A stretch of 64,000 nt of DNA from Bradyrhizobium sediminis (GCF_018736085.1 NZ_CP076134.1:4288501-4352500); one strand, 5' to 3'; numbered from the stretch's first letter, positions 48,965 through 58,541 are shown. Numbers and translations: made by a program. Notes: generated by a model not told the origin, from the letters alone.

Positions 48965-49876
48965 TCAGAACCCAAATTTGGCCCAAATTGCCCTGCTCTC
49001 GAGCGCCGAAATCAGTTCGTCCGGCAGGCCCGCAATGGCCTCGAGCGATGCAGCCGTTCCCGCGCCGGCCGATTTGCGGCCGAACAGGCTCGACAGCATC
49101 CCGCCCGGAGGCGAGACCACGGGGGTCAGCACCTTGTCGCCGTAGCGGGCGCGCAAGGTCGAGCGCAGGTCGCCGACGGCGTCCGCAAGACCAAGCGACA
49201 CGGAGGTTTCCCCGGCCCAGTATTCCCCGGTGAACAGCACATCGTCGGAGCCCTTCAACCGGGCGCCCCGGCTTTGTTTCACCAGCGCGATGAAGATGGC
49301 GTGGATCTCGCGCTGAAGCGCTTTCAGGCGCGCGACGTCGTCGGGGTTTTCCGGCAGGAACGGATCGAGCATCGCCTTGTGGACGCCGGCGGTATAGAGC
49401 CGCCGCTCGACGCCGATCCGCTTGATCAGGTCCTGGAATCCGAAGGAGCCGCCGATCACGCCGATCGAGCCCAGGATCGAGGACGGATCGCAGAAGATCT
49501 CGTCGCCCGCGCAGGCGATCATGTAGCCGCCGGAGGCCGCCACGTCCTCGACGAACACCAGCACCGGCAGCTTCTTCTCCGCGGCAAGCTGCCGGATGCG
49601 AAGATAGATCTGGCGCGACTGCACCGGCGAACCGCCGGGCGAATTGATCACCAGCGCCACGGCCTTGGCATGCTTCATGGTGAAGGCGCGCTCCAGCACC
49701 CGGGCGACACCCGCCAGCGACATCCCCGGCCGCAACGGCGTCACCGCACCGATCAGGCCCGACAGCCGGACCACGGGCACGACGACTGCGCCACGCCGCA
49801 GCCGCGCCGGAACGAATTCCATCAGCCGCTCGACGAGGCCCGGCAGTCCCGCGCGATCACTTATTTGTTCACTCAT
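48965..49876 (-). CDS. sppA: S49-family signal-peptide peptidase-like protease (SppA)
   Basis: 303-residue serine protease of the ClpP-crotonase-like fold. ALVINSPGGSPVQSRQIY and VEDVAASGGYMIACAGDEIF contain the Ser/Lys catalytic region, and SSILGSIGVIGGSFGF follows. There is only a weak N-terminal hydrophobic segment, so membrane attachment is uncertain. Usually degrades cleaved signal peptides. Upstream of the small protein and glyQ on the same strand. Confidence 0.9.
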   Translation of the reverse strand: MSEQISDRAGLPGLVERLMEFVPARLRRGAVVVPVVRLSGLIGAVTPLRPGMSLAGVARVLERAFTMKHAKAVALVINSPGGSPVQSRQIYLRIRQLAAEKKLPVLVFVEDVAASGGYMIACAGDEIFCDPSSILGSIGVIGGSFGFQDLIKRIGVERRLYTAGVHKAMLDPFLPENPDDVARLKALQREIHAIFIALVKQSRGARLKGSDDVLFTGEYWAGETSVSLGLADAVGDLRSTLRARYGDKVLTPVVSPPGGMLSSLFGRKSAGAGTAASLEAIAGLPDELISALESRAIWAKFGF

Positions 49877-50000
49877 GCCGTTACCTCGAATTAACCATTT
49901 TTTATCGCGCCACTGCCAATGAAGGAGTCGAACGCCCGAAGCGGTGGAACGCCTTTTGCTTTGCAGTCGTTATGGCTGCAATCGCGCAGCGGAGAGTGAC

Positions 50001-50099
50001 ATGAAAATCTATCTGCTGATGATGCTGATGGGTATCCTTTTGACCGCGGTTCACTTCACTTCGGCACCGGAACGGCAGTCAGAGACGCTCCCGCAATAG
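50001..50099 (+). CDS. Very small hydrophobic protein
   Basis: 32 residues: a hydrophobic helix (MKIYLLMMLMGILLTAVHF) and a short polar tail ending at TAG 50097-50099. GGAGAG at 49991-49996 gives a good ribosome-binding site six bases before ATG. Composition suggests a single-pass membrane peptide. Similar tiny ORFs exist in rhizobia; function unknown. Confidence 0.5.
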   Translation: MKIYLLMMLMGILLTAVHFTSAPERQSETLPQ

Positions 50100-50134
50100 C
50101 ACTTCTGCTCAAATCGTGAGCGGCCGGACACGCC

Positions 50135-50902
50135 TCACAGTGTCGCAAGCGGCAAGACGCCCTTCCCCGCCAGAATTTCCTGTACCTGTTTATTGGGCAC
50201 GCCTGACTCATCATTGAGCATCAGGGCGGGATGGATTTGCGTGGGAGCCCGTCCGCCCTTGATCGAACGTATCAGGACGCGGATCGCGGGTGCCTTGGGA
50301 TCGCCGTGAACCGGCAGAACAGCAAGGCTGCCGAAGCCGCGATCGAGCGCCGCCAGCACCTCCGCAATTCCGTCGGCGCGCCAGATCAGGGTGAGCACGC
50401 CGCCGGATTTCAGGATCCGCCGCGCGGCGTGGACCCAGCTCTCCAGCGTCGAAGCCGTTGCGACATGGGCCGAGGCGCGGGCCTGGTCCGGCGAGGCGCG
50501 GTGCCGCGCGGCATCATTGAACGGCGGATTCATCAGAACGACGTCGGCGCTGTCGGGAGTGAGGCCCGCAGCGGCAAAGGCGTCGGCGGCAGCCGCAACA
50601 TCCAGCACGATCGCCTCGGCCGCGATGGCATTCGAGGCGGCGTTGCCGCGCGCGAGCCCGGCCAGCGCCGCATCGATCTCGACCAGAACGAGATCGATCC
50701 CGGTCACGCGCCTGGCAACCGCGAGACCGGCGGCGCCGACGCCGGCGCCGAATTCGACCACGCGCTCGCCCGGACCTGCCGGCGTCGCCGCGGCCAGCAG
50801 CAGGGCGTCGTGGCCGGCGCGGTGGCCCGACCGCGGCTGACGCAGGCGCAATTGTCCGCCGAGAAAGGCATCCTCGGTGAATTCGGAGGCGGAATCAGTC
50901 AT
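50135..50902 (-). CDS. TrmN6-like tRNA1(Val) (adenine-N6) methyltransferase
   Basis: 255 residues from ATG 50902. The SAM-binding motif is VVEFGAGVGAAGLAVAR and motif IV reads VLMNPPFND, the NPPF form of adenine-N6 methyltransferases. The N-terminus TEDAFLGGQLRLRQPRSGHRA resembles the TrmN6/YfiC family. Overlaps the DUF2007 gene by eight bases and is co-transcribed with it. Confidence 0.8.
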   Translation of the reverse strand: MTDSASEFTEDAFLGGQLRLRQPRSGHRAGHDALLLAAATPAGPGERVVEFGAGVGAAGLAVARRVTGIDLVLVEIDAALAGLARGNAASNAIAAEAIVLDVAAAADAFAAAGLTPDSADVVLMNPPFNDAARHRASPDQARASAHVATASTLESWVHAARRILKSGGVLTLIWRADGIAEVLAALDRGFGSLAVLPVHGDPKAPAIRVLIRSIKGGRAPTQIHPALMLNDESGVPNKQVQEILAGKGVLPLATL

Positions 50903-51122
50903 CGGCCCGCAGTTCGTGGGCGAGCCCCGCGTCGCTGAGGATCTGTCGCGCTTCGCGGTCGTCGTCCTCATGAACCAGAATACGGCGCGGCAGGATGCCG
51001 AGGGAGCCTTCGAGGATGCTCATGTTCTGGTCCAGCACCAGATGGCGAATATTGGCGCCGTCGAGCAGGGCTCCGACCGCCGAAACCAGCACCATATCGT
51101 TGGTCCGAACCAGTTCCCGCAA
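50895..51122 (-). CDS. DUF2007 protein (TTG start)
   Basis: 75 residues. REL..TNDMVLVSAVGALLDG and NMSILEGSLGILPRRILV are the DUF2007 pattern, a small ferredoxin-like-fold domain thought to signal or bind. The frame has an upstream ATG at 51170, but the family N-terminus is met by TTG 51122 with GGAGAG six bases before it, so TTG is taken as the start. Divergent from the polyprenyl synthase gene. Confidence 0.8.
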   Translation of the reverse strand: MRELVRTNDMVLVSAVGALLDGANIRHLVLDQNMSILEGSLGILPRRILVHEDDDREARQILSDAGLAHELRADD

Positions 51123-51256
51123 CTTTGGCTCTCCTTTGCCGATCCGGGGTGGGGTGCGGGCGCGTGTCAACCGCTACCTGCCCTTGCCGCATTACCCGGC
51201 ACTTTCTATTGTCAGACCTTAAGGATAGTCCGAATTGGGCAAATGTGGAGACCAGC

Positions 51257-52267
51257 GTGGCGGTTATTGTACCCTTCGAGAGCCCATCGAATGCTTCGAT
51301 AGATGAGCTGGTCGGGCTTGTCGCCGCCGACATGGAGCGGGTCAACGCGACGATCCTGTCGCGGACCGGCTCCGAGGTCACCATGATCCCCGAGGTCGCC
51401 AACCACCTGATTTCCTCAGGGGGCAAAAGGCTGCGGCCGATGCTGACGCTGGCGATGGCGGGTCTCGCCGGCTATTCCGGCGAGGGCCATATCAAGCTCG
51501 CGGCTTCGGTCGAATTCATGCATACCGCCACCCTGCTGCATGACGACGTGGTCGACGAAAGCGAGCTCCGGCGCGGCAAATTGTCCGCGCGCATGCTGTG
51601 GGGCAACGAGGCCAGCGTGCTGGTCGGCGATTTCCTGCTCGGCCAGGCCTTCCGGATGATGGTCGAGGTCGGCTCGCTGCGCGCGCTCGACATTCTCTCC
51701 TCCGCCGCGGCCACCATCGCCGAGGGCGAAGTGATGCAACTGGCGGCAGCGAAGAATACCGCGACCACGGAAGATGAATATCTCGCCGTGATCCGAGGCA
51801 AGACCGCCGAGCTGTTCGCTGCGGCCTGCGAGGTCGGCCCGGTCATCGCCAATCGTCCGAAGGCCGAACAGACCGCGTGCCGCTCGGTCGGCATGAACCT
51901 CGGCATCGCGTTCCAACTGGTGGACGACGTGCTGGATTACGGCGGCAAGGCCGCCAAGCTCGGCAAGAACATCGGTGACGATTTCCGCGAAGGCAAGATC
52001 ACGCTGCCGGTGGTGCTGGCGTTCCGCCGCGGCAATGACTCTGAGCGCGCCTTCTGGGTCAAGGCGCTGGAGCGCGGCGAGATCGGCGACGGCGATCTCG
52101 ATCACGCCATCGGGCTGATGACCAAGCACCGCGCGCTCGAGGACACCATCAACCGCGCCCAGCACTACGGCGCGATGGCGGTCGATGCGCTGGCGCTGTT
52201 TCCGGCCTCGCCGATGAAGACCGCGCTTGAGCAGGTGGTGGCGTTCTGCCTGGCAAGGTCGCACTAG
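51257..52267 (+). CDS. ispB: Polyprenyl (octaprenyl/decaprenyl) diphosphate synthase
   Basis: Elongates farnesyl diphosphate to the quinone side chain. 336 residues. Both aspartate motifs are visible: LLHDDVVDESELRRG and QLVDDVLDYGG, with the GGKRLRP segment upstream. Start GTG 51257 has GTGGAG in front and gives the typical N-terminus (VAVIVPFESPSNASIDEL); ATG 51125 further upstream is in divergent promoter DNA. The LysE-type gene follows after four bases. Confidence 0.93.
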   Translation: MAVIVPFESPSNASIDELVGLVAADMERVNATILSRTGSEVTMIPEVANHLISSGGKRLRPMLTLAMAGLAGYSGEGHIKLAASVEFMHTATLLHDDVVDESELRRGKLSARMLWGNEASVLVGDFLLGQAFRMMVEVGSLRALDILSSAAATIAEGEVMQLAAAKNTATTEDEYLAVIRGKTAELFAAACEVGPVIANRPKAEQTACRSVGMNLGIAFQLVDDVLDYGGKAAKLGKNIGDDFREGKITLPVVLAFRRGNDSERAFWVKALERGEIGDGDLDHAIGLMTKHRALEDTINRAQHYGAMAVDALALFPASPMKTALEQVVAFCLARSH

Positions 52268-52271
52268 AAAG

Positions 52272-52904
52272 ATGAGCGGTGAGAACCTGTCGCTGTTTCT
52301 TGCCGCAGCTTTCATCATTGCCGCAATTCCCGGCCCCGGCATTTTCTATGTGGCGGCGAGGACGCTCTCGGGGGGCAGGAACGCCGGCATCGCGTCCACT
52401 CTGGGTACGGCGGTCGGCGGGCTTGTCCATGTTGTTGCCGGGGGCCTCGGCGTCTCCGCAATTATTCTTGCCAGCGCCCAGCTCTTCACCGGGCTGAAGC
52501 TGGCCGGTGCGCTCTATCTGGTCTGGCTTGGCATCCGGACGTTTCGCGAGGCAGGCCGCCTGTCGCTGGATCGCGTTGACGCCGGCGGGGCCGAGCACGC
52601 CTTTCGGGATGGCGTCCTGGTCGAGGCTTTGAATCCCAAGACCGCGGCCTTCTTTCTGGCGTTCATTCCGCAATTCCTGGAACCGACAGCTACGTCCCCG
52701 GCTCTCCAGTTCATGATGCTGGGCCTGATCTCGGTGGCGCTGAACACCTGCGCCGACGTCGTCGTGGTCGCCATGGCCTCCAGGGCACGCGCGACACTCG
52801 CGCGCAGGCCACGTTTGTTTCAGCGTCTGAGACAGGGCTCCGGAATCTTCATTGCCGGACTGGGACTCTCGCTCGCGCTGGTGCGGCGGCCGGCGACAAG
52901 CTAG
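52272..52904 (+). CDS. LysE/RhtB-family translocator
   Basis: 210-residue exporter with six hydrophobic segments. IPGPGIFYVAARTLSGGRNAGI is the family signature and the second half has LNPKTAAFFLAFIPQF. Substrate is probably an amino acid or related metabolite. Start ATG 52272 is four bases after the ispB stop. Its stop TAG overlaps the ispE stop on the other strand (CTAG, 52901-52904). Confidence 0.9.
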   Translation: MSGENLSLFLAAAFIIAAIPGPGIFYVAARTLSGGRNAGIASTLGTAVGGLVHVVAGGLGVSAIILASAQLFTGLKLAGALYLVWLGIRTFREAGRLSLDRVDAGGAEHAFRDGVLVEALNPKTAAFFLAFIPQFLEPTATSPALQFMMLGLISVALNTCADVVVVAMASRARATLARRPRLFQRLRQGSGIFIAGLGLSLALVRRPATS

Positions 52905-53779
52905 CTCAACACGCCCGCATGCACCCACCATTGCGGGTGATCGCGGCCGATCTTCTGCGCCGCGCGCTGGGCGTCCGCGGTATTCTCATAGATCGCAAAG
53001 CAGGTCGCGCCTGAGCCCGACATCCGGGCCAGCCATGCCCCGTTGGTGGCGTTGAGCGCGGCGAGCACTTCGCCGATCACGGGCTGGATGCGCATTGCCG
53101 GCTCTTCGAGATCGTTGGAAGCGGAGCTGAGTGCTTCAACCCAGTCTTCGACCGACGCCCCCTGCTCCGGCCAGCCCGGCGTCCGGATCACGTCGGTGGC
53201 GCCGACCAGCAGCTCGCCGTTGCGCAAGCCCAGTGCGGCAAACACGTCCTTGGTCGCGACCGGAACCCGGGGGTTGACCATCACGCAGGGCATGATCGGC
53301 AGGCTCAGCGGCATCAAGGCTTCGCCGACGCCGGTCATGACGCAGGGGCGCGAGGCAAGACAGACCGGCACGTCGGCGCCCGTCAGCCGCGCGACCTCGA
53401 TCAGGCGCGGATCGTCGAGCGCAAGCCCGTTGGCCTGCGCCAGCAGCCGCAGCGCCGCCGCGGCGTCGGCCGAACCGCCGCCGATGCCGGCAGCGACCGG
53501 CAGCTTCTTGTCGAGGACGAAATCGCCGAGCTTGAGATCCGGCACGCGTTCGCTGAGCAGTTGCGCCGCCTTGAACACCAGATTATCCGCGTTCTCGCCG
53601 CAGGCCTGCGCCAGCGGCCCGGTGGTCTCGAGATCCAGTTTGGCGCCCGGCGTCAGCGTGATGCGATCGGCGCAATCGGCGAACGCCACCACGCTTTCGA
53701 GGTCGTGATAACCATCGACGCGGCGCCCGACCACCCGCAGGGTCAGGTTGACCTTGGCACGCCCCTCTTCCATCAACAT
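52901..53779 (-). CDS. ispE: 4-diphosphocytidyl-2-C-methyl-D-erythritol kinase
   Basis: GHMP kinase of the non-mevalonate isoprenoid pathway, 292 residues. The N-terminus AKVNLTLRVVGRRVDGYHDLES and the ATP-binding loop PVAAGIGGGSADAAAAL are diagnostic. A C-terminal WLARMSGSGATCFAIYEN motif 3 is present. Six bases follow the TPR-protein stop, so it is probably the second gene of that transcript. Confidence 0.95.
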   Translation of the reverse strand: MLMEEGRAKVNLTLRVVGRRVDGYHDLESVVAFADCADRITLTPGAKLDLETTGPLAQACGENADNLVFKAAQLLSERVPDLKLGDFVLDKKLPVAAGIGGGSADAAAALRLLAQANGLALDDPRLIEVARLTGADVPVCLASRPCVMTGVGEALMPLSLPIMPCVMVNPRVPVATKDVFAALGLRNGELLVGATDVIRTPGWPEQGASVEDWVEALSSASNDLEEPAMRIQPVIGEVLAALNATNGAWLARMSGSGATCFAIYENTADAQRAAQKIGRDHPQWWVHAGVLS

Positions 53780-53785
53780 CAGCGA

Positions 53786-55567
53786 TCAGCCGCCCTTGCC
53801 GCCGTCTTTTTTCTTGTCAGCGGAGGCGGCCGACGAGGTGTCCTCCGGCAGCCCGTTTGCGATCTTGGCCTCGATCTTCGGCAATTCTTCCGGCTCGGGC
53901 TTGAGGTCGCGGGCGTGGGCCCACTGGAATTTCGCCTCCAGCGTGCGGCCGACGCGCCAATAGGCGTCGCCGAGATGGTCGTTGATGGTCGGGTCTTCCG
54001 GCTTGAGATCGATCGCGCGCTCGAGATTCTTCACCGCCTCCGCATAGTTGCCGATGCGGTAGAACGCCCAGCCCAGCGAGTCCACGATGTAGCCGTCGTC
54101 CGGGCGCTGATCGACGGCGCGCTTGATCATCTTCATGCCCTCGTCGAGATTGATGCCCTGATCGATCCACGAGTAGCCAAGATAGTTCAGCACGTGCGGC
54201 TGCTCGGGCTGCAGCTCCAGCGCCTTGCGCATGTCGGCTTCCGCCTTGGTCCACTGCTTGGAACGCTCCTCGCAGATGCCGCGGTAATAATAGGTTACCC
54301 AGGCGTTCTTTTCGTTGCCCGGCGGCATCACATCGATGCCCTGACTGTAGGTCTGGGCGCAGTCGGCGAACCGCTTGCGGCCGCGCTCGATGTTGCCGAG
54401 CGCCATGATGGCTTCGATGTCCTTGGGATCTTCCGCGGTGACGCCCTTCAGTATCTTGATCGCCTCGTCGCTGCGGTCGGCGGCGTCGAGGTTGGTCGCG
54501 AGCTGAATCTGCGCATTGCGCTTGAGCGGCGAACTGGCCGGCATCCGCTCATAGACCTTGATCGCCATCTTGGGCTTCTTCACGGTCTCGTAGAGATCGG
54601 CCAGCGACAACAGCGCCAGCGGATGATTGGGCGCGAGATAGAGCGAGAGCTGCAGGTAGACCAGCGCGAGGTCTTCGCCGCCGCGCCGCGTCAAGGTGGC
54701 GCCGATGCCGTAGAGCGCCTCGGCGGCGCCGGCCTGCGGCGAGTCGACCAGCGGCGACATCTTCTTGCCGGCTTTGGTTTCGCGCAGGCCTTCCTGTACC
54801 AGCGGATGCCGCGGCAGCTTCTTGTCGAATGCCGCGTAGACGGCGGTGGCCGCCGCCGGATCCTTGCCGCGCGACAGCCAGCGCCCATAGGCCTCGGCCA
54901 CGCGCAGCATGGAATCGTCGAGCTTGTGGGCACGCTCCAGACGCATACCAGCGTCTTTTTCCTTGCCCGCGAGTTCGAGGATCATGCCGGAATGCAGATC
55001 CTTGAAGATCGGATACCATTCCGGACCGGTCAGCTTGTCGATGTTGGCGACCGCGGCCTTGGTGTCGCCGGCGCCGTAGCTGGCCCAGCCCGACAACAGC
55101 GTCGCCACCAGATCCGTGATCGGTCCGCGAATCGACTGATTGATGTTGAGCTGCGCGGTGGAGTATTTCTTCTGCTTGAGATCGCGCACGCCGACCACGA
55201 GGCGGGCGACGCGATTGGATTTGTCGATCGTCAGGATGCGGTCGGCGAGCTTTACCGCCTCGTCGATATCGCCGTCCGCGAGCGAGGAAATGAACGCGCG
55301 ATCGAGCAACTCGTTGTTCTTCGGATCGGTGCGCAGCGCCGAGCGGTAGAACGCCGCCGCCGAAGAGGCGTCACGCTCGACGCTGGCGTGACGGGCGGCC
55401 AGATAGCTGCCCGACGTGGTCATCGATTTCAGGTCGCCCTTGGTCGGGAATTGCGCCGAGTTGTCGGCGGTATGATCGGGTGTCTGGGCCGCAACCGAAC
55501 CGGGCACTGCCAGCGCGGCGAAGGCGAGTGCGGCAAGGGTCCGGCGATTGAAACGAATGGAAAACAT
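53786..55567 (-). CDS. Exported tetratricopeptide-repeat protein
   Basis: 593 residues from ATG 55567 with a signal peptide (TLAALAFAALAVPGSVAAQ). About ten TPR-like helix pairs are recognisable, for example YSQGIDVMPPGNEKNAWVTY, KAEADMRKALELQPEQPHVL, and YLGYSWIDQGINLDEGMKMI. It resembles the tetratricopeptide proteins next to ispE in many alphaproteobacteria. Location periplasmic or outer-membrane associated. The gene upstream is ETF-QO. Confidence 0.88.
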   Translation of the reverse strand: MFSIRFNRRTLAALAFAALAVPGSVAAQTPDHTADNSAQFPTKGDLKSMTTSGSYLAARHASVERDASSAAAFYRSALRTDPKNNELLDRAFISSLADGDIDEAVKLADRILTIDKSNRVARLVVGVRDLKQKKYSTAQLNINQSIRGPITDLVATLLSGWASYGAGDTKAAVANIDKLTGPEWYPIFKDLHSGMILELAGKEKDAGMRLERAHKLDDSMLRVAEAYGRWLSRGKDPAAATAVYAAFDKKLPRHPLVQEGLRETKAGKKMSPLVDSPQAGAAEALYGIGATLTRRGGEDLALVYLQLSLYLAPNHPLALLSLADLYETVKKPKMAIKVYERMPASSPLKRNAQIQLATNLDAADRSDEAIKILKGVTAEDPKDIEAIMALGNIERGRKRFADCAQTYSQGIDVMPPGNEKNAWVTYYYRGICEERSKQWTKAEADMRKALELQPEQPHVLNYLGYSWIDQGINLDEGMKMIKRAVDQRPDDGYIVDSLGWAFYRIGNYAEAVKNLERAIDLKPEDPTINDHLGDAYWRVGRTLEAKFQWAHARDLKPEPEELPKIEAKIANGLPEDTSSAASADKKKDGGKGG

Positions 55568-55817
55568 CAGGGTTTGCCTAGCTCCAGGGATTTCAAGGAT
55601 CGTCTCGGATGCGAACCCAGCCGGCGGCATCAAGGCAAGCGACAATGCCGCGTTTGGCGTTGAACCGCAAGGATACGGGGTGGCGAATCGAATGGCAGGA
55701 CGGCCGATGATCGCCGTTCCAACCGGCTTCCCGGCCGGCCCGGCCTGAAAACGCTTTCAGTGTGGCGGTATCGTGGCCGGCGGCCGCATTGGCGGCTACC
55801 GGCTCACGCAATCGTGG

Positions 55818-57476
55818 TCACATCGCCTCGTAGTTCGGACCGCCGCCGCCCTCCGGCGGAACCCAGGTGATGTTGCCGTTGGGGTCCTTCACGTCGCAGG
55901 TTTTGCAATGGACGCAATTCTGGGCGTTGATCTGGAAACGGGGACCTGAGGCCTCCTCGACCCATTCATAGACGCCGGCCGGGCAATAGCGGTTCGACGG
56001 ACCGGCATAGACGTCGTGCTCGGACGTCTTCTGCAGGTTCATGTCGGCGACCTTGAGGTGAACCGGCTGGTCCTCTTCGTGGTTGGTGTTGGACAGGAAC
56101 ACTGACGAAAGCTTGTCGAACGATATCTTGCCGTCCGGCTTCGGATACGCGATCGGCGCATGCGCTTTTGCGGGATCGAGCGTCTTGCGGTCGGGCTTGG
56201 CGTGGGACTGGGTGCCGAACAGCGAGAAGCCGAGCGTGTTGCACCACATGTCGAAGCCGCTGAATGCCATGCCGATGGCGGTGCCGAACTTCGACAAGAA
56301 CGGCTTGGCATTGCGGACCCGGTAAAGGTCCTTGCCGACCGCGGAGTCGCGCCATGAATTCTCGTAGTCGACCAGTTCGTCGTTGGCCCTGTTGGCACCG
56401 AGCGCGGCGGCGACGTGTTCGGCCGCCTGCATGCCGCTGCCCATCGCGTTGTGCACGCCCTTGATGCGCGGGACATTCACAAATCCTGCCGCACAGCCGA
56501 CCAGCGCACCGCCGGCGAACGTCAGCCGCGGCACCGACTGGTAGCCGCCCTCGGTGATGGCGCGCGCGCCGTAGGCGAGCCGCTTGCCGCCTTCGAACAA
56601 GGTGCGGATCGAGGGGTGGGTCTTGAAGCGCTGGAATTCGTCGAACGGCGACAGATAGGGATCGTCGTAGTTCAGATGAACGACGAAACCCACCGCCACC
56701 AGATTGTCGTCATAGTGATAGAGGAACGAGCCGCCGCCAGTCGAATTGTTGAGCGGCCAGCCCAGCGTATGCTGGATCAGGCCCTTCCGGTGCTTCGCAG
56801 GATCGATCTGCCAGACTTCCTTGAGGCCGATGCCGAATTTAGGCGGCTCGCTGCCCGCGTCGAGCGAGAATTTCGCGATCAATTGCTTGGTCAGGCTGCC
56901 GCGGGCGCCTTCGGCGAACAGCGTGTATTTGCCGAGCAGTTCCATGCCACGGGTAAACGAGTCCTTGTGGGTGCCGTCCTTGGCGATGCCCATGTCGCCG
57001 GTGGCGATGCCGCGCACCGCGCCCTTGTCGTCGTACAGCACCTCAGTCGCAGCGAAGCCCGGATAGATCTCGACGCCGAGCGCTTCGGCTTTCCGGCCAA
57101 GCCAGCGGCAGACATTGCCGAGCGAGCCGATATAGCAATGATGATTGTTCATCAGCGGCGGCATCGCGATCGCCGGCAGCGGGATCGCCGATCCCGCTGT
57201 CATCCAGTAGAACTTGTCGGTCTTGACCTGCGTCTTCAGCGGGCAATCGGCATCCTCGCGCCAGTCCGGAACCAGTTTGTCGAGCGACACCGGATCGATC
57301 ACCGCGCCGGACAGGATATGCGCGCCGACTTCGGAGCCCTTCTCCACCACGACGATACTGAGATCGGCGTTGAGCTGCTTCAGCCGGATCGCGGCCGCCA
57401 GGCCGGACGGCCCGGCGCCGACGATCACGACGTCGAATTCCATGGATTCGCGCGGGGGTAATTCTTCGGTGCTCAT
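55818..57476 (-). CDS. etfD: Electron transfer flavoprotein-ubiquinone oxidoreductase
   Basis: FAD and 4Fe-4S enzyme that passes electrons from ETF to quinone. 552 residues. FAD motif VVIVGAGPSGLAAAIRL at the N-terminus; the C-terminal cluster-binding region reads YCPAGVYEW, NAQNCVHCKTCDVKDP. The QxxF-type membrane-association segment lies in between. Start ATG 57476 (MSTEELPPRESMEF). It is divergent from the uracil-DNA glycosylase gene. Confidence 0.95.
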   Translation of the reverse strand: MSTEELPPRESMEFDVVIVGAGPSGLAAAIRLKQLNADLSIVVVEKGSEVGAHILSGAVIDPVSLDKLVPDWREDADCPLKTQVKTDKFYWMTAGSAIPLPAIAMPPLMNNHHCYIGSLGNVCRWLGRKAEALGVEIYPGFAATEVLYDDKGAVRGIATGDMGIAKDGTHKDSFTRGMELLGKYTLFAEGARGSLTKQLIAKFSLDAGSEPPKFGIGLKEVWQIDPAKHRKGLIQHTLGWPLNNSTGGGSFLYHYDDNLVAVGFVVHLNYDDPYLSPFDEFQRFKTHPSIRTLFEGGKRLAYGARAITEGGYQSVPRLTFAGGALVGCAAGFVNVPRIKGVHNAMGSGMQAAEHVAAALGANRANDELVDYENSWRDSAVGKDLYRVRNAKPFLSKFGTAIGMAFSGFDMWCNTLGFSLFGTQSHAKPDRKTLDPAKAHAPIAYPKPDGKISFDKLSSVFLSNTNHEEDQPVHLKVADMNLQKTSEHDVYAGPSNRYCPAGVYEWVEEASGPRFQINAQNCVHCKTCDVKDPNGNITWVPPEGGGGPNYEAM

Positions 57477-57595
57477 GATCTGGTCCCGGCCGGTTGAGAA
57501 CGCCTCTAATTGTCCCCGTTGTTTCCGATTTTTAGCCGGAGAACAACACCCGAAATGCGTTTCACAACGGCGCAAGGCGGCCTAGATTGAGCGAG

Positions 57596-58441
57596 ATGTC
57601 GCAGACCCCCGCCATGACGCCCGAGAGCGCACCTACCGTCCAGCAATTGCTGGCCTTTTATCTGGAGGCCGGGGTCGACTGTGCGCTGGCCGACGAGCCG
57701 GTCAATCGGCTGTCCGATCCGGATGTTGTGCCGGCCGGCCGCGAGGCGGCGTCGGCGCGGCCTGTCAGGACAATTCCTGCCGCTCCGGCGATGCCGGTGG
57801 CACGAACCGATGCGCCGGCCGCGCCGGAGGCCGCCATCCTGTCGGCGCGGGAAGCGGCGCGCACCGCGTCCTCGCTGGAGGCGCTGCGGGCGCTGATGGA
57901 GACATTCGACGGCTGCGCGCTGAAGTCGACCGCCACCCGCCTGGTATTCGCCGACGGCAATCCGCAGGCGCGCATCATGTTCGTCGGCGAGGCTCCCGGA
58001 CGCGAGGAAGACATCGAGGGCCTGCCGTTCGTCGGCCGTTCCGGCAAATTGCTCGACCGCATGATCGCGGCGATCGGGCTCGACCGCTCCAGCGTCTACA
58101 TCGCCAACGTCATTCCATGGCGGCCGCCCGGCAACCGCACGCCGACGCCGCAGGAAACGCAGATCTGCCTGCCCTTCATCCAGCGGCAAATCGAGCTGGT
58201 GAATCCGGACGTACTGGTGACGCTCGGCAATCCCTCGACCCAGACCCTGCTGTCGACGCGCGAGGGCATCATGAAAACCCGCGGGCGCTGGTTCGACTAC
58301 GACACCGGCACGCGGACGATCCGCGCGCTCGCCACGTTCCATCCGGCCTATCTCCTGCGCTCGCCGTCCTACAAGCGGATGGCGTGGCAGGATTTGCGCG
58401 CTATCGCCAAGGCGCTGGAGCAGGCGAAGTCCTCATCCTGA
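57596..58441 (+). CDS. Family-4-like uracil-DNA glycosylase lacking full Fe-S ligand set
   Basis: 281 residues. The catalytic core is intact: MFVGEAPGREEDIEGLPFVG and ATFHPAYLLRS. Ordinary family-4 enzymes bind a 4Fe-4S cluster through CxxC and two further cysteines (KCRPP and a CxPxL). Here only one cysteine of the first pair remains (Cys107 in DGCALK) and KCRPP reads PWRPP, so a normal cluster is unlikely. I recall a Bradyrhizobium uracil-DNA glycosylase of this kind. The first ~90 residues are an Ala/Pro-rich extension. Its stop codon lies in a palindromic repeat. Confidence 0.85.
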   Translation: MSQTPAMTPESAPTVQQLLAFYLEAGVDCALADEPVNRLSDPDVVPAGREAASARPVRTIPAAPAMPVARTDAPAAPEAAILSAREAARTASSLEALRALMETFDGCALKSTATRLVFADGNPQARIMFVGEAPGREEDIEGLPFVGRSGKLLDRMIAAIGLDRSSVYIANVIPWRPPGNRTPTPQETQICLPFIQRQIELVNPDVLVTLGNPSTQTLLSTREGIMKTRGRWFDYDTGTRTIRALATFHPAYLLRSPSYKRMAWQDLRAIAKALEQAKSSS

Positions 58442-58535
58442 GAAGCACGCGCGAGCGTGCGTCTCGAAGGATGAGAGATCCGGGCTCTCATGGTTCGAGA
58501 CGGCGCAAGCGCGCCTCCTCACCATGAGGAATTTA
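58431..58535. repeat. Palindromic interspersed repeat, family A
   Basis: CCTCATCCTGAGAAGC with GTCTCGAAGGATGAG, then CTCATGGTTCGAGAC and GCGCCTCCTCACCATGAGG. The same design as at 13025-13116 and 18681-18787, with the halves exchanged. It provides the last codons and stop of the glycosylase gene and lies between convergent genes. Confidence 0.8.
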
Positions 58536-58541
58536 GAGTGC

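Noticed and set aside
53561..55663. 700-residue plus-strand open frame opposite the TPR gene and ispE
   Set aside because: Antisense of two well-supported genes; no domain.
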